NCBI GenBank assembly: GCA_961205875.1
Contig: OY540809.1
Location: 36,654,267-36,718,266, forward strand
Reading direction: 5' to 3'
From: Sialis fuliginosa
Lineage: Eukaryota; Arthropoda; Insecta; Megaloptera; Sialidae
DNA: 64,000 nt
Shown one piece after another: positions 10,756-21,736 of the stretch (positions are counted from its first letter, which is position 1; every line of letters begins with the position of its first letter). The notes under the pieces were generated by a model. It had not been told where the DNA came from and did no database searches. It was given only the letters and a program-made list of their open reading frames with translations. The position numbers were made by a program, and so were the translations under genes.

Positions 10756-12285
10756 ACTAGCTGCTAGTTCGAAACCCCCATCGCCGTAATATTTTTTCCG
10801 CCGGATCGAATGAAACTAATTACAACCATTTATATGTAAAAGAGTGTGAAATATAAATTTCTTATATATTTTGGTTATGCAAAATCGTAAATATCTCGAC
10901 TCACGGTGCTCTGGAAGCCAACTTTAATTAAAAAAATTGATTACCTCTGATTTTTTTGTACAATTCAATTCTTTAGTATTTAAGGAACACTTTAAGACCA
11001 AAAAGAAAAGACCCGCCTTGGCGCTTTTTTAATAATTCATAAAATAAGAAACCGTATGCAGAATTATAACGCGAATTTAATTTAGCATTTATTGTTTATT
11101 AACTTTTTACTCTACATAATAGACAAACAAATAAAAAATAAAAAATATTGGGATATGAACTTGAGACCCTTAGTTTACAAGAAAGAAAAAAATAAACATA
11201 TATAGGGATTCGAACTCGGGACTCTTAGTTTACAAGATTAATTATAATTTTTTGTAAATTTTAAAATATCAACCAAACGGTACTTTATATCGAAAAATCA
11301 CAAGAGATACAATAATTTGGTTTTATTGGGAGGATTCTAAAACATATTTGATATTATCGATCCAATAATTAGTACTCGAGATGTGAACTATTTTCAATTT
11401 TATTATAATTATATAATCTTTTTGAAACTTGATAGAAAAATCGATCTTGTAAATACCTCAGTTAAGTTCGTTAGTTAGCGGAATTCCTTTATGAATTTTA
11501 AAATGGCGGCCGTTCAAAATTGAAAATAATCCATATCTCGGGTATTAATTATCGGATTAGTAATAAAAAATATGTTTTGGAATCCCCTTAATAAAAGAAA
11601 ATTATTGTGTCTCTTGTAATTTTTCGATATACATAAAATACCGTTTGGTTTATATTTAAAAATTTACAAAAAATTATAAAAGATCTTATAAACAATGGGT
11701 CCCGTGTTCGAATCCCAATAATTTTATATTTTTTATTTATTTTTGTTTATTTTGTAGAGTAAAAAATTAATAAACAAAAAATAATACAAAAAATTGCGTT
11801 AAGACCTGCACACGATTTATGTATTTTTTTGTTTTATGAATTATTAAAAAAGCGCCAAGGCGATTTTTTTCTTTTTGGTCTTAAAATGTTTCTTAAATAC
11901 TAGAAAAAGAATTGAATTGTACAAAAAAATCAGAGGTAATCAATTTTTTAATTAAAGTTGGCTTCCAGAGCAGCTATGCGAGATAGTGAGTTGTTTTTCC
12001 TTCTAATACCCCACCCCTGTGGTATTTTTCCCGCCGGATCGAATAAAACTAATTACAACCCTTCATATGTGACAGGGGGTGAAATATTATTACTAAAAAA
12101 AAAATTCCCCTACAAATGTTTCATCCCTTTTGCAATCTCTTAAGGGTTGAATTTTCGGGATACAAAGTAGCCTATGTCCTTCATCGAGATGCAAGCTATA
12201 TCACTGCCAAATTTCAACAAGATCGCTATAGCAGTTCAGGTTACAAATAGACAGACAGGGAGACACAATTTCGTATTTACAATAT
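10756..12285 (+). repeat. Family Y, copy 1, split by a foldback
   Basis: ACTAGCTGCTAGTTCG, then CGCCGGATCGAATGAAACTA and TATATCTCGACTC. It resumes after the insert with CTATGCGAGATAGTGAG and ends with an ACAGACAGGGAGACAC tract. At 13917-14277 the two halves are contiguous. Class unknown; the ACTAGCTG start with a (GACA)n-like end is a common insect repeat pattern. Confidence 0.7.
10904..11972. mobile_element. Foldback element Q1, 1.07 kb palindrome
   Basis: Ends CGGTGCTCTGGAAGCCAAC and GTTGGCTTCCAGAGCAG. The arms pair throughout to a centre near 11450-11500. Both arms carry a pol III B-box-like block (GTGTTCGAATCCCA near 11703 and its inverted partner near 11209), suggesting that the duplicated sequence included a tRNA/SINE-like part. 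A single-arm copy lies at 55690-56008. Confidence 0.85.
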
Positions 12286-13134
12286 ACTAGCTGGGCCCAC
12301 GCGGCTTCGCCCGCTTGGACTACGGAATTATTGTTTAGGATTTTTGAAAAATGTACATAGTTGAATTAAGTACAAACACGATTAATTATTATCGTAATAA
12401 TAACTAATCAAAACCTAACGTACCTAAAAAAAAAACAAATCAGAACAAAAATTACAAATCATTTTTGTTCTGTTTAAATTTAAAAGTAAATAATTGAAAA
12501 CAAAATAAACAACTACCGTTGGAGCTCTGCATCTTCCCTCTCCCCGCGACACTTCATCAAAGTTCGCGCGAATTGCCGCGAATAATATGTTATTTTATAT
12601 ATATTTCACGTTATTTCCTAAACCAAAAGACCAAATTGGATTATGTAAAGGGCAAACTATATCTTCATTAAGTACTTATGACGATGAAATCATTTATTTT
12701 GATAAGGTTTAAATATTTTGTAGGTCATAAGTCCACGTCAACAAAACCCAAATATTTTTAATTTTCTTTGTAACATAAAAGCAGTCATTGTGGCTCAAAT
12801 ATAAAAGTTAGACATATAGAGTCGTGGACTTTATTGTAGAACTTTTGATTCTACACAATTCTTTAATACATTATTTTGTTCTATATTGATCGGTTTAGGC
12901 AGCGTATTACAAAACAGCGCACCGACGGCAAAATTTTTTCCGACTTGATTTACTATTATCGTCACTGCTTAGTTGTTATGTTACCTAATGTAACAAAATA
13001 TAGCCTATAACCTGGCCAGAGAATGTACCTATGAATTAAAAAAGAAACCATGTAAATCGGATAAGTGGTTCTCGAGTGATAAGGTAACTAACGGACAGAC
13101 AGACAGAGAGACGTTGAGCTTTATATATATTAAG
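12286..13134 (+). repeat. Family X, copy 1
   Basis: Starts ACTAGCTGGGCCCACGCGGC, with a GC-rich self-complementary block, and ends GACAGACAGAGAGACGTTGA then CTTTATATATAT. Nearly the same layout as 56438-57325. Copies exist inverted at 15837-16620 and 41258-43343. Non-coding; class unknown. Confidence 0.75.
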
Positions 13135-13262
13135 GAAGTCTCGACTCCTATGCGAGATAAGGGGTTGTTTTCTCCCCTAATATCCCCTTTTCCGTAGTAT
13201 TTTTCCTGTCGAATCGAATGAAACCATTGCAACCCTTCATATGTGACAAGGGGTGAAATATT
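13135..13262 (+). repeat. Family Y, copy 2 (fragment)
   Basis: CTCGACTCCTATGCGAGATA, CGAATCGAATGAAACCATTG and CTTCATATGTGACAAGGG, directly after the tail of X copy 1. X then Y in this order also occurs at 56.4-57.8 kb. Confidence 0.65.
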
Positions 13263-13276
13263 AAATTTTTCTTATT

Positions 13277-13916
13277 TTACTTCCATGTTCTGAAAGAAAT
13301 GGAAGTACTGTAATACCATCGAAAAATCGTGTCCGAGAAAATGACAAATTCTGATTGCAGTAACTTCAAAACGTAAAGAAAAGTTAATTTCCGCATGGCG
13401 GCTGTGCGTGTGCCTGTGTGTCTGAATGTAGATTTTTTTTTCGTTCACGATAACTACTGTTAAAATGCACCGATCTGATTTATTTTTGCAGAAAATATTT
13501 GTCTCAGTGAGTACTCCAGACCTATTGATTTTGGTGCTAATCGGATTAGTGGTTTTGGAAATATTCGAAATTTTGTAACTTTTTTCGTCTAAAAAGTGAA
13601 CATTGCGAGTATTATCTCACTAATTTTGATAAGATTTGGTGCATTTGCAGTTCAATTGAATCTAAGGGACAATTATTATTTGTACGTGCCTAAACAGCCA
13701 TTAAAGGGGTGAAAAACATACTTAAAATTTGAATTTTAAATACTAATTAATACGTCATTAATTCATATTGCCATGGAAAAAAATGCAACTAAATTCAGAT
13801 TGTCTATTATATTAATAAATTATTTTTCAAATTTTTTTTTAAATTATTTAAAAAGATTGAAAGAACATGGAAGTCATGTATGGTTCTCCATACCGATATT
13901 TTAATTTTCTTTCATT
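13277..13916 (+). repeat. Family Z, copy 1
   Basis: Begins CTTCCATGTTCTGAAAGAAA and ends AGAACATGGAAG, a short inverted repeat. Internal landmarks are GCATGGCGGCTGTGCG, TGAACATTGCGAGTATTATC and TACGTCATTAATTCAT. Other copies: 38100-38780 (minus), 51922-52455 and a partial one near 54.0-54.3 kb. Confidence 0.75.
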
Positions 13917-14277
13917 ATACAAAATTGTAAATATCTCGGCTCCTATGCGAGATAGAGAGTTGTTTTCCCCCCCTAACCCCCCCCCCATCTATTGGTATTT
14001 TTCCCGAAGGATTGAATAAAACTAATTACAACCCATCATATGTAATGGGGGGTAAAATATTAATTACTAAAAAAATATATAAATTTGTCAACTCCCTTAC
14101 AATTCTTTAGGGGTTGAATTTTCGAGATACGAAGTAGCCTATGTCCACCCTTGGGATGTAAGCTATCTCACTGACAAATTTCATCAAGATCGGTTAAGCG
14201 GTTTAGCCGTGAAAAGGTAACAAACAGACAGAGAGACAGATGGACACACTTTCGCATTTATAATATTAACATGGATG
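13917..14277 (+). repeat. Family Y, copy 3
   Basis: TATCTCGGCTCCTATGCGAG, GAATAAAACTAATTACAACC, ATCAAGATCGGTTAAGCGG and a CAGACAGAGAGACAGATGG tract near the end. The first block is intact here and split in copy 1. Confidence 0.7.
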
Positions 14278-14526
14278 TTTTACAAAATGTACATCTCAAA
14301 TTTGTATCAATGCAGTATCTGCTGAAGACAAGATTGGAAATATAAGCAACAACCCCCGTCAAAAGGTTGTTGTATTACCTGTAATTTTGTGGCTAAAAAT
14401 AAATTCCCCCCTTGTAGCATGTCTTGGTAGATGTGTAGTAGGGCTGTACAAAAACGGAGACCGTTACTGTATCATTTGTATAAAATCTAAATGAACAACT
14501 ACTACAATTACAACATTTACAACATC

Positions 14527-14672
14527 TATTACTAAAGGGCACCATTTTACATGTTCAGTAAAAATTTCAAGTTTCTAGCTTATATAGTTTACAAACTATT
14601 TAGCTTTGAGTGAAAAGGACGGACGGACGAACGACAAAGTGAGATTAATAGGGTTTCTTCGGAACCCTAATA
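14527..14672 (+). repeat. Family P, copy 1
   Basis: ACTAAAGGGCACCATTTTAC, AAATTTCAAGTTTCTAGCTT, GGACGGACGGACGAACGAC and TTCTTCGGAACCCTAA. Recurs at 51308-51430 and, inverted and diverged, near 47410-47510. The end resembles the GGTTCCG family of arthropod repeats. Confidence 0.7.
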
Positions 14673-14757
14673 AAAAGCATTTTGAAGTTAAAACTACACG
14701 CTTCCAAATAACATTAAGAGATTTTGTCTAAAAAAAATATCAAAAATTTTGCATTTT

Positions 14758-15570
14758 GCTTCCTCGTAATATCGAAGATACGAGAGAGAAGCTTTGTGAT
14801 CGTTTCAGATTGAAACAAAAAAAATGTTCTCCGATTTCAAAATTTTAAATTGATCTTTCCGTTTCACGTCAAGACAAACACTTTTCGTTCCGTGTCTATT
14901 TGTCTGTCTGTCCGTCCGTCCGTCTGTCCCCTGAATCCTTGTCACACGCATAACTCATGAACCACTGAACCGATATTGTTGAAACTTGGTCGGATGGTTG
15001 GGTCTGGCTTGAGGACGGTCCTATTTTAAAATCGTGTGTAAGGGTGAGGGGTGACATCCCAAAAAAAATGTTTTTTTCAAGATATTTTAAGAAGGACACA
15101 TGTTACGTGAAAATTTTATAGAACATTTTTTTGTAGAGCATTAAATTTATATGGGTCTACAAACGTTTGTTGTAAAATATTCCCTTATAAAGATCTATCT
15201 CAATTTATTTAAAAAAATTTATTTTGTTTTTCTAAATTGATATTTGCTTAGACATATTAATAGTCCAGGAACATTAGGTTTTCTCTGGGGAAAAATTCGC
15301 AATAAGCTGAATTTTTGTATACACCTTCATTTTGTCTTTATAAATAAGATACCAAAAGTCCCCAACAATCCCATACGAGCATACTTATATTAAATGTCAT
15401 TTTGACGTTTGCATAAATTTAGATTTAGATTGAAATTGTTAAAAAAATCAAAATATATGAAAAAATAATCAGGTGCGTCTTAAGATAAATTTCGAATTAA
15501 TATTTTTTAGTATAATTCTATAACAATTAAATGGTTAACCATTTCCAGGCAATTTATCTAAACACTAAAA
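14758..15570 (+). repeat. Family R, copy 4
   Basis: Starts GCTTCCTCGTAATATCGAAG, contains the GTCTGTCCGTCCGTCC tract, and runs to CATTTCCAGGCAATTTATCT. The TTGGCAGATG end is missing. Only one GTCAAAATGAC-type unit remains next to an insert at 15260-15388. Confidence 0.75.
15260..15388. other. About 130-bp insert within family R copy 4
   Basis: GTCCAGGAACATTAGGTTTT through CATACGAGCATACTT separates CATATTA from ATATTAAATG, which are continuous in other R copies. No terminal inverted repeat was seen. Confidence 0.5.
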
Positions 15571-15836
15571 AATAAAAAATAAACTTTTGATTGTGGCCAT
15601 TCACATATAATATACGAGTATATTACAAATATAATATATGGAATAACCATCTGGCCCCCCACTGGTTACAAAAATGCAGGGGGGCATGGTTCCTTGCCCC
15701 CCACCCCTGTGTTAAAACAAACAAGAAACCAAATGGTAACACAATATAATATATTGTAAAATATATATATATTATATTATAAAATATGTTAATGGCCCCA
15801 TAAAAAATCTCCCACCTCCTAAAAATCCCGGTCTTC

Positions 15837-16620
15837 CTTAATATACATAAAGCTCAACGTCTCTCTGTCTGTCTGTCCGTTAGTTACCTTATCACTCGAG
15901 AACCACTTATCCGATTTACGTGGTTTCTTTTTTAATTCATAGGTACATTCTCTGGCCAGGTTATAGGCTATATTTTGTTACGTTAGGTAACATAACAACT
16001 AGCAGTGACGATAATAGTAAATCAAGTTGGAAAAATTTTGCCGTCGGCGCGCTGTTTTGTAATACGCTGCCTAAACCATTCAATATAGAACAAAATAATG
16101 TATTAAAGAATTGTGTAGAATCAAAAGTTCTACAATAAAGTCCGTGACACCATATGTTTAACTTTTATATTTTAAGCCACAATGACTGCTTTTATGTTAC
16201 AAAGAAAATTAAAAATATTTGGGTTCTGTTTACGTAGACTTATGACCTGCAAAAGATTAATCCTTATCAAAATAAATGATTTCATCGTCATAAGTACTTA
16301 ATATAGATATAATTTGCCCTTTTACAGACTCCAATTTGGTTATTTGGTTTAGGAAATAACGTGAAATATACATCAAATAACATATTAATCGCGGCAATTC
16401 GCGCTAACTATGATGAAGTGTCGCGGGGACAGGGAAGATTCAGCGCTCGGCCGGCAGTTGTTTATTTTGTTTTCAATTATTAACTTTTAAATTTAAACAG
16501 AACAAAAATTATTTGTATTTTTTGTTCTGATTTGTTTTTTTAGGTACATTAAGTTTTGATTAGTTATTATTACGATAATAATTAATCGTGTTTGTACTTA
16601 ATTCAACTATGTACAGCTAG
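15837..16620 (-). repeat. Family X, copy 2, inverted
   Basis: Reverse complement of X copy 1, from ATATATAAAGCTC-like sequence to CAACTATGTACAGCTAG. It lacks the GC-rich block next to the ACTAGCTG start. With copy 1 it brackets 13.1-15.8 kb as a large imperfect inverted repeat. Confidence 0.75.
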
Positions 16621-16724
16621 TTTAATTATAAATAAAAATGTGCAACACGAAATTAAATATTTTTGAACATTATAAAATTTCAAAATTTAAGTTAAAATAA
16701 ATAAATAATTTTATATAAAATTAA

Positions 16725-16747
16725 CCCCCCCCCCCCCCCCCCCCCCC
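16725..16747 (+). repeat. Poly-C tract
   Basis: An uninterrupted run of 23 C. The length may be unreliable because homopolymers are error-prone in sequencing. Confidence 0.9.
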
Positions 16748-16944
16748 GACAAAAACGTACCAGGACCCCCATCCTCCATCCCCCCGAAAAAGTCCGTCCT
16801 GCATTGCCTTCTCAGAAAAAATAGTTACCGCTTACCCCAATATTTCTAACGGACCGATTCTGATTTAGTTACTGCTCACGTGTTACTGCCCAATCATTTA
16901 TTTTACTTCCCAAGGTATTTATTCAACCACCCATCCCTCTATTA

Positions 16945-17786
16945 TACAGTGCGTTCACGATGAAAGGAACAAATTCGTTTAAAATCCAGGTAATTATTTT
17001 GTGGAAAAACGCTCGAACCCGTCGATTAGTATTTTTAGTTGCGGATTTTTTGACATAAGAAAATTGTATACAGGGTGTCTCAGGAAAAACATATGCAGTA
17101 ATCATTTTTAAATAGAACATCCTATATATTATACCATTTTTGAATTGTGCGATAAATTCTGAACACTTTTTGTACAGCATATCATATCTCTAAAATCAGT
17201 GGTTTTCGGAATAATGACGTTTGAAAATTGACATTTTGAAATACACACAAGTCAAATAAAATGTTTAAATTGAAAAAATAAACTTTAAACATTTTTTTAA
17301 AAGCCAACAAAAACATCCTGGTACCTATGGCAAAAAGAAAAAACATTGAACTTTTTTTTCCTTTTTTTTTCTTTTTTTCTTATTTTTTTATTTTTTTTGC
17401 AATACCAGGATGTTTTTGTTAGTTTTAAAAAAAATGTTCAAAGTTTATTTTTTCAATTTAAACATTTTATTTGACTTGTGTGTATTTCAAAATGTCAATT
17501 TTCAAACGTCATTATTCCGAAAACCACTGTTTTTAGAGATATAATATGCTTACAAAAAGTGTTCAGAATTAATCGCACAATTCAAAAATGGTATAATATA
17601 TAGGATGTTCTATTTAAAAAAATCAATGATGACTGCATATGTTATTCCTGAGACACCCTGTATACAATTTTCTTATGTCAAAAAATCCGCAACTAAAAAT
17701 ACTAATCGACGGGTCCGAGCGTTTTTCCACAAAATAATTACCTGAATTTTAAACGAATTTGTTCCTTTCATCGTGAACGCACTGTA
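16945..17786. mobile_element. Foldback element F4 (TA-flanked)
   Basis: TACAGTGCGTTCACGATGAA pairs with the matching reverse complement at the right end. The arms continue inwards through ATACAGGGTGTCTCAGG and pair to a centre near 17367. The inner TACAGGGTGTCTC boundary suggests a second palindrome nested in the first. An apparent unoccupied target lies at the start of the window. The minus-strand frame at 16923-17180 is a by-product. Confidence 0.9.
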
Positions 17787-18229
17787 TATAAACCGTGAGT
17801 ATATTTATAAATTTATATGTCTGTCCGCCGACTATAAATTTATATGATCATAAACCTTTCAGTGGATTTTTTTCAAATGTTCACTGTTTTTAGATTCGTT
17901 CTTTATACAGTGCTTAGGCTATTTTTTTTCCTCAACACTATAATAATTTCTGTGATGTGTATTTTTTTGTGAAAAACGGCATGTAAAATTGGCACACAAT
18001 TTTTCTTTCCAACTGAATTTAGGAGTTTCGGCAATAGTCGTTTGTTTTGCCAGGTAGTGTGATGGTAGTTTGAAAAATACAATTTTTACGAGAATTTGCT
18101 AAATTCTAACATTTGACTGTTGTGTTTTGTTTACATCTGTCATTATGACATTTATAAAGAAGAAAACACATGGATTTTTTATTGACATTATAATAAAAAA
18201 CACACTGATGAAATAATTGATTAATTTTA
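17787..18229. other. Unassigned sequence
   Basis: The first 45 bases match the start of the window inverted. Beyond that I see no coding signal or known repeat. Confidence 0.4.
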
Positions 18230-19110
18230 AAATGTCAGATTTGTGAATTAATTATAATGACTACGTTGAAATAGATTTTGATTGGAATTGTCAAAAATAC
18301 ATCAGGTGCGTGTATAGAATATTGATGAAATTAGTCTAATTATTTATATTTAATACCAAAAAGTTTATGTTTAATAATAATTACGTCAGGAGCGGCGAAT
18401 TAAAAAATATTTTTAATTGTTTTTTTTAAATTGTTCAAAAATTAAAAATTTCAGAAAAATATGAAAATAATAAATAAGTCAGAGGCGTGTAAAAAAATTA
18501 CAATTATCATATTCTAATCAAATTTTATTTAAATATTTATTATTTTTTGGAAGTTGTAAGATTGACATAACATTATCTAAAAATGTATAAATAAAGTCAG
18601 GGGCGTCGTATTTAAATAATGAAATTGTTTTTTTTTAATTGTGACTTGAAAAATTGATTTTGATTGAAATTGTTGAAAAATTATAAATTTCAGAAAAATA
18701 TGAAAATAATAAATAAATCATGAGCGTGTGAAAAAAATTTACTATGATCATTTTCTAATAAATTTGTATCTAATGATTTATTATTTTTTAGAAAATGTGA
18801 GATTGATATAACATTATCTAAAAAATTATATTTAAAAATAATAAAATCAGTAGCGTCGTATAAAAAATATTTAATGTTTTTATTTTTTAATCATGACGTA
18901 AAAAATTGATTCTGTTTGAAATTGAACAAAAATTAAAAACTTTAGAAATACATATATAAAAATAATAAATAAATCAAAAATTTGTATTCTTACACAATTT
19001 TACAAACAAATAGTTTTTAATCATTCGGTTGTTGTGAAATTGATGTTATTTACCCAAAAATTTATATTTTATAATAATTAAGTTAGGGGTGTGGTCTTAA
19101 AAAATTGTAA
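18230..19110 (+). repeat. Diverged tandem array, unit about 210-250 bp
   Basis: Blocks such as CAGAAAAATATGAAAATAAT followed by AAATAAGTCAGAGGCGTGT recur at about 18452, 18692 and (decayed) 18940. Blocks GTCAGGGGCGTCGTAT recur near 18384, 18594 and 18842. Each contains GATTGAAATTGT...CAGGTGCGT-like sequence also present in family R. Four or so old copies. Confidence 0.65.
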
Positions 19111-19259
19111 TTTAGTATTTTCTCATAAGATTATATAAATAACATAAAATAAAGATCGTAATAAAATAATTTAACCTAATAAATAACATCGAACATGCTT
19201 CTACGCATTATTTCAATATGTTGAACGCAAAATAATATGGAAATTGATATTCGCAATAA

Positions 19260-19325
19260 TTTATTGGTAATTTTTTAAAGTATCAAAATTTATTGGTAAT
19301 TTTTTAAAGTATCAAAATTTATTGA
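19260..19325 (+). repeat. 29-bp tandem duplication
   Basis: TTATTGGTAATTTTTTAAAG followed by TATCAAAAT occurs twice in direct succession, with a third partial unit (TTATTGATAA). Confidence 0.85.
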
Positions 19326-19340
19326 TAAGGGCATAAAATA

Positions 19341-19632
19341 AACAAACGAGGGTCGCAGCCGAAGGCTGAGACCCGAGTACGTTTGAGGTTAGGGTGATTT
19401 GTACGTGTAAATCGTAATATTAATAGAAAAGTGACAATGATAAATGATCCCCGCCAAATTCAAGAATTATTTACTTATCAGCGTTTAAAACAATTACAGT
19501 GAAATATTTTATAATAATTTGATATGGCAGAAGTTAATATAAAAAAAAAATTATATCTTATCAATCAATATTTTATCAAATGTGGCACGATTTGGAGTTG
19601 GGGCGCGTAGCGCCCAGGGGCAAGGCCCCTAG
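19341..19632 (+). mobile_element. Helitron-like 3' end candidate
   Basis: GC-rich hairpins stand out in AT-rich DNA: GGGTCGCAGCCGAAGGC... near 19350, then GGGGCGCGTAGCGCCC and AGGGGCAAGGCCCCTAG ending at 19632, followed by T. A hairpin just before a CTAG|T terminus is a Helitron hallmark. No TC-type 5' end was identified. Confidence 0.4.
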
Positions 19633-20145
19633 TTTCATAATATATTACTGCTCGTTTCCATTTTTTTACTGCTCACATTTTATCACCCAATATGTTATTG
19701 AACTTACCAATTTTTTTAATACTGACCGAAACTGTAATATATTACCGCCCGTTTAAATTCGTAAATTTATATTTTTTTTAATAATTTAATATAAATAAAT
19801 TAATAAAATTGATTGACCCTTGTAAAGTATTGTGTGCTAGTTTGCCTGTGTGTGTTTTTGATAGATATACATCGATGTTTTATACCTGCGTTAGGGGAGA
19901 CTTGTTTTACCTTGTAATTAGGTGCCAAAGGAACGTTGTGTAGGCTAATTACTTCTAAGCTATTTCTTTTATTTGATGATTAGGGTTTGACACTATGTCT
20001 TGATATTAAAATTTATATATTTGTACTTTAGTTCTTCCTTTTTAAAATGTTTATTTGTTTATAAATAAATTTATATTAGTTATTTTATAAAAATAAAAAC
20101 AAAATATAAAATTAGAAATTAAAATATGACATCCTGTATGTCCAT
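19633..20145. other. Unassigned, with degenerate TTACTGCTC/TTACCGCCC motif
   Basis: Motifs TTACTGCTC, TTATCACCC and TTACCGCCC recur several times at 19640-19760 and again at 16820-16900. They may be parts of one sequence split by insertions. No coding signal. Confidence 0.35.
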
Positions 20146-20715
20146 TATGGTGTTTTTTATTTTATTTTTTTAAATTTTTTTTTTCGGTCTTGCAGGCCTA
20201 TGTTTTTCAGACTCAGATCAAACCTGTGGACGGCGCAAACCAAGTCTTTTTCCCATTTGATTAACATGAGAAAAATTACTTTTATACTTACGCGTGAATA
20301 GCTCGTTGAAAAATTTATTTATTATAATTTCTTACAGTAGCATATCATAGAGAATTAAATTTCTTACAAAAAAGTGCTCAATTCATATTTTTAAAGATAT
20401 GTTCGTTTAACCAGTATCATAAAAAAGTAAAATCAAATTTTTATGATAATTTTTAAACAAACATTTCTTAAAATTTATTGGATTTATGAATTAAGCACTT
20501 AATTCTCTACAAAATATTCCCCTGAGAAATTTTCAAAAAAAAATGTTTTCTACGAGATATTTACGTGTAAGAAAAATGTTAATCAAATGGGAAAAAGACT
20601 CGGTTTACGCCGTTCACAGGTTGCATCTATAAGTCTGAAATTTTGGGACAATTAACGTTTGATCCAAAACTTAAACATAAGCATGCGGGACCGAATAAAT
20701 AAAAATAACACCCTA
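20146..20715. mobile_element. Foldback element F5, copy 1
   Basis: Left end TATGGTGTT and right end AACACCCTA, with TA at both sides. Arms share AAACCTGTGGACGGCGCAAA and TCATAGAGAATTAAATTTCT with the copy at 35641-36494. This copy is the unoccupied reference for the hAT-like insert at 35869. Confidence 0.85.
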
Positions 20716-20725
20716 ATGTCCATAT

Positions 20726-21419
20726 TAGAGCTGGGCGCGGGCCGTGAATTTTTCGAGTCACGGACGTGACCCGAGTGAGCATGAGCGATTTTCAAATCTT
20801 GAATCGTGAGCGGGCGTGATCGTGAGTAAAATTAAAACAACCGTGCGTGAGTACATTTTTCTCGTGCGTGAGTGCGTGAGTATATTTCAAAGATAATTTT
20901 TTTTAGGAACTTATTTGATTTTTTTTAATATCAGAACTAATGATGCATAAATATAATAATGTTTTAAAACGAATTTTGTCATTAAAAAATATAGTATAAA
21001 AAATAAATGTTATTTTTAGAAGCACTTTCACATGGTCAGTATTGCCAACTATATCAGAACACCAACACAAGATTTAAAAATGCATTGTAGCTTTATTTTC
21101 TTATAGTTTTGTTTGATATTTTTTGTACTAGATTGCAATATAGAAGAAAATAATATGAATATAAAATATACACAATATATTGCACGTAAAAACCATTAAT
21201 TTTCATCATTTCAAAATTTAATTTACAACAATTAGACTAAATCGGGTCACGAGCGTGACCCGCCGTGCGTGATCGGGCGTGATTAAAAATATAGAATTCG
21301 TGAGCGTGCGTGATCGTGAATACTTTTTTTGTAACCGTGAGTGAGCGGGCGTGACTAAAAAAAATTCTCTCGTGAGCGTGCGTGATCGTGAGTAAAAATT
21401 ACTCACGCACCCAGCTCTA
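20726..21419. mobile_element. hAT-like element with CGTGAGCG subterminal repeats
   Basis: Ends TAGAGCTGGG and CCCAGCTCTA, flanked by GTCCATAT at 20718-20725 and 21420-21427. An 8-bp duplication points to hAT. Each end holds many copies of CGTGAGCG/GCGTGATCG/GCGGGCGTGA, in opposite orientation at the two ends. The interior (20890-21230) is AT-rich with no transposase. Confidence 0.85.
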
Positions 21420-21427
21420 GTCCATAT

Positions 21428-21735
21428 GTCCAACAACAAACGGTGTGGTGGCGATGGTGGAGGTGCCGTGTAATTGGCAGAAAGAATCCGGTACATTGTC
21501 ATGTAGGATTTGGAGGCTTTCGACGTAGCTGTTGTGTATTAAAAAAGAGTTTCAAATATTATATTACCTAATACAATATAATATAGCAGATAATACATAC
21601 ATTTTAGTTTTTTTAATTTAAAAATTTTTGTAATCGTAATTTGTAATATTCTTCCATTTTTAGTGCTCCGTGCTGAAAAAAGTAGTATCAACACACTATT
21701 AATTTTTTCCCCTAGCAAACTAATTATTCCACAAA
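21428..21735. other. Unassigned, short GC-richer open stretch
   Basis: On the plus strand 21427-21540 is GC-richer than its surroundings and open in the frame reading NGVVAMVEVPCNWQKESG. It resembles nothing I can name and no splice-bounded exon is clear. The remainder is AT-rich. Confidence 0.3.
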
Positions 21736-21736
21736 T

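Noticed and set aside
11195..11718. tRNA gene suggested by GTTCGAATCCC
   Set aside because: Only a B-box-like element is present; no A box or cloverleaf was found and it lies in a palindrome.
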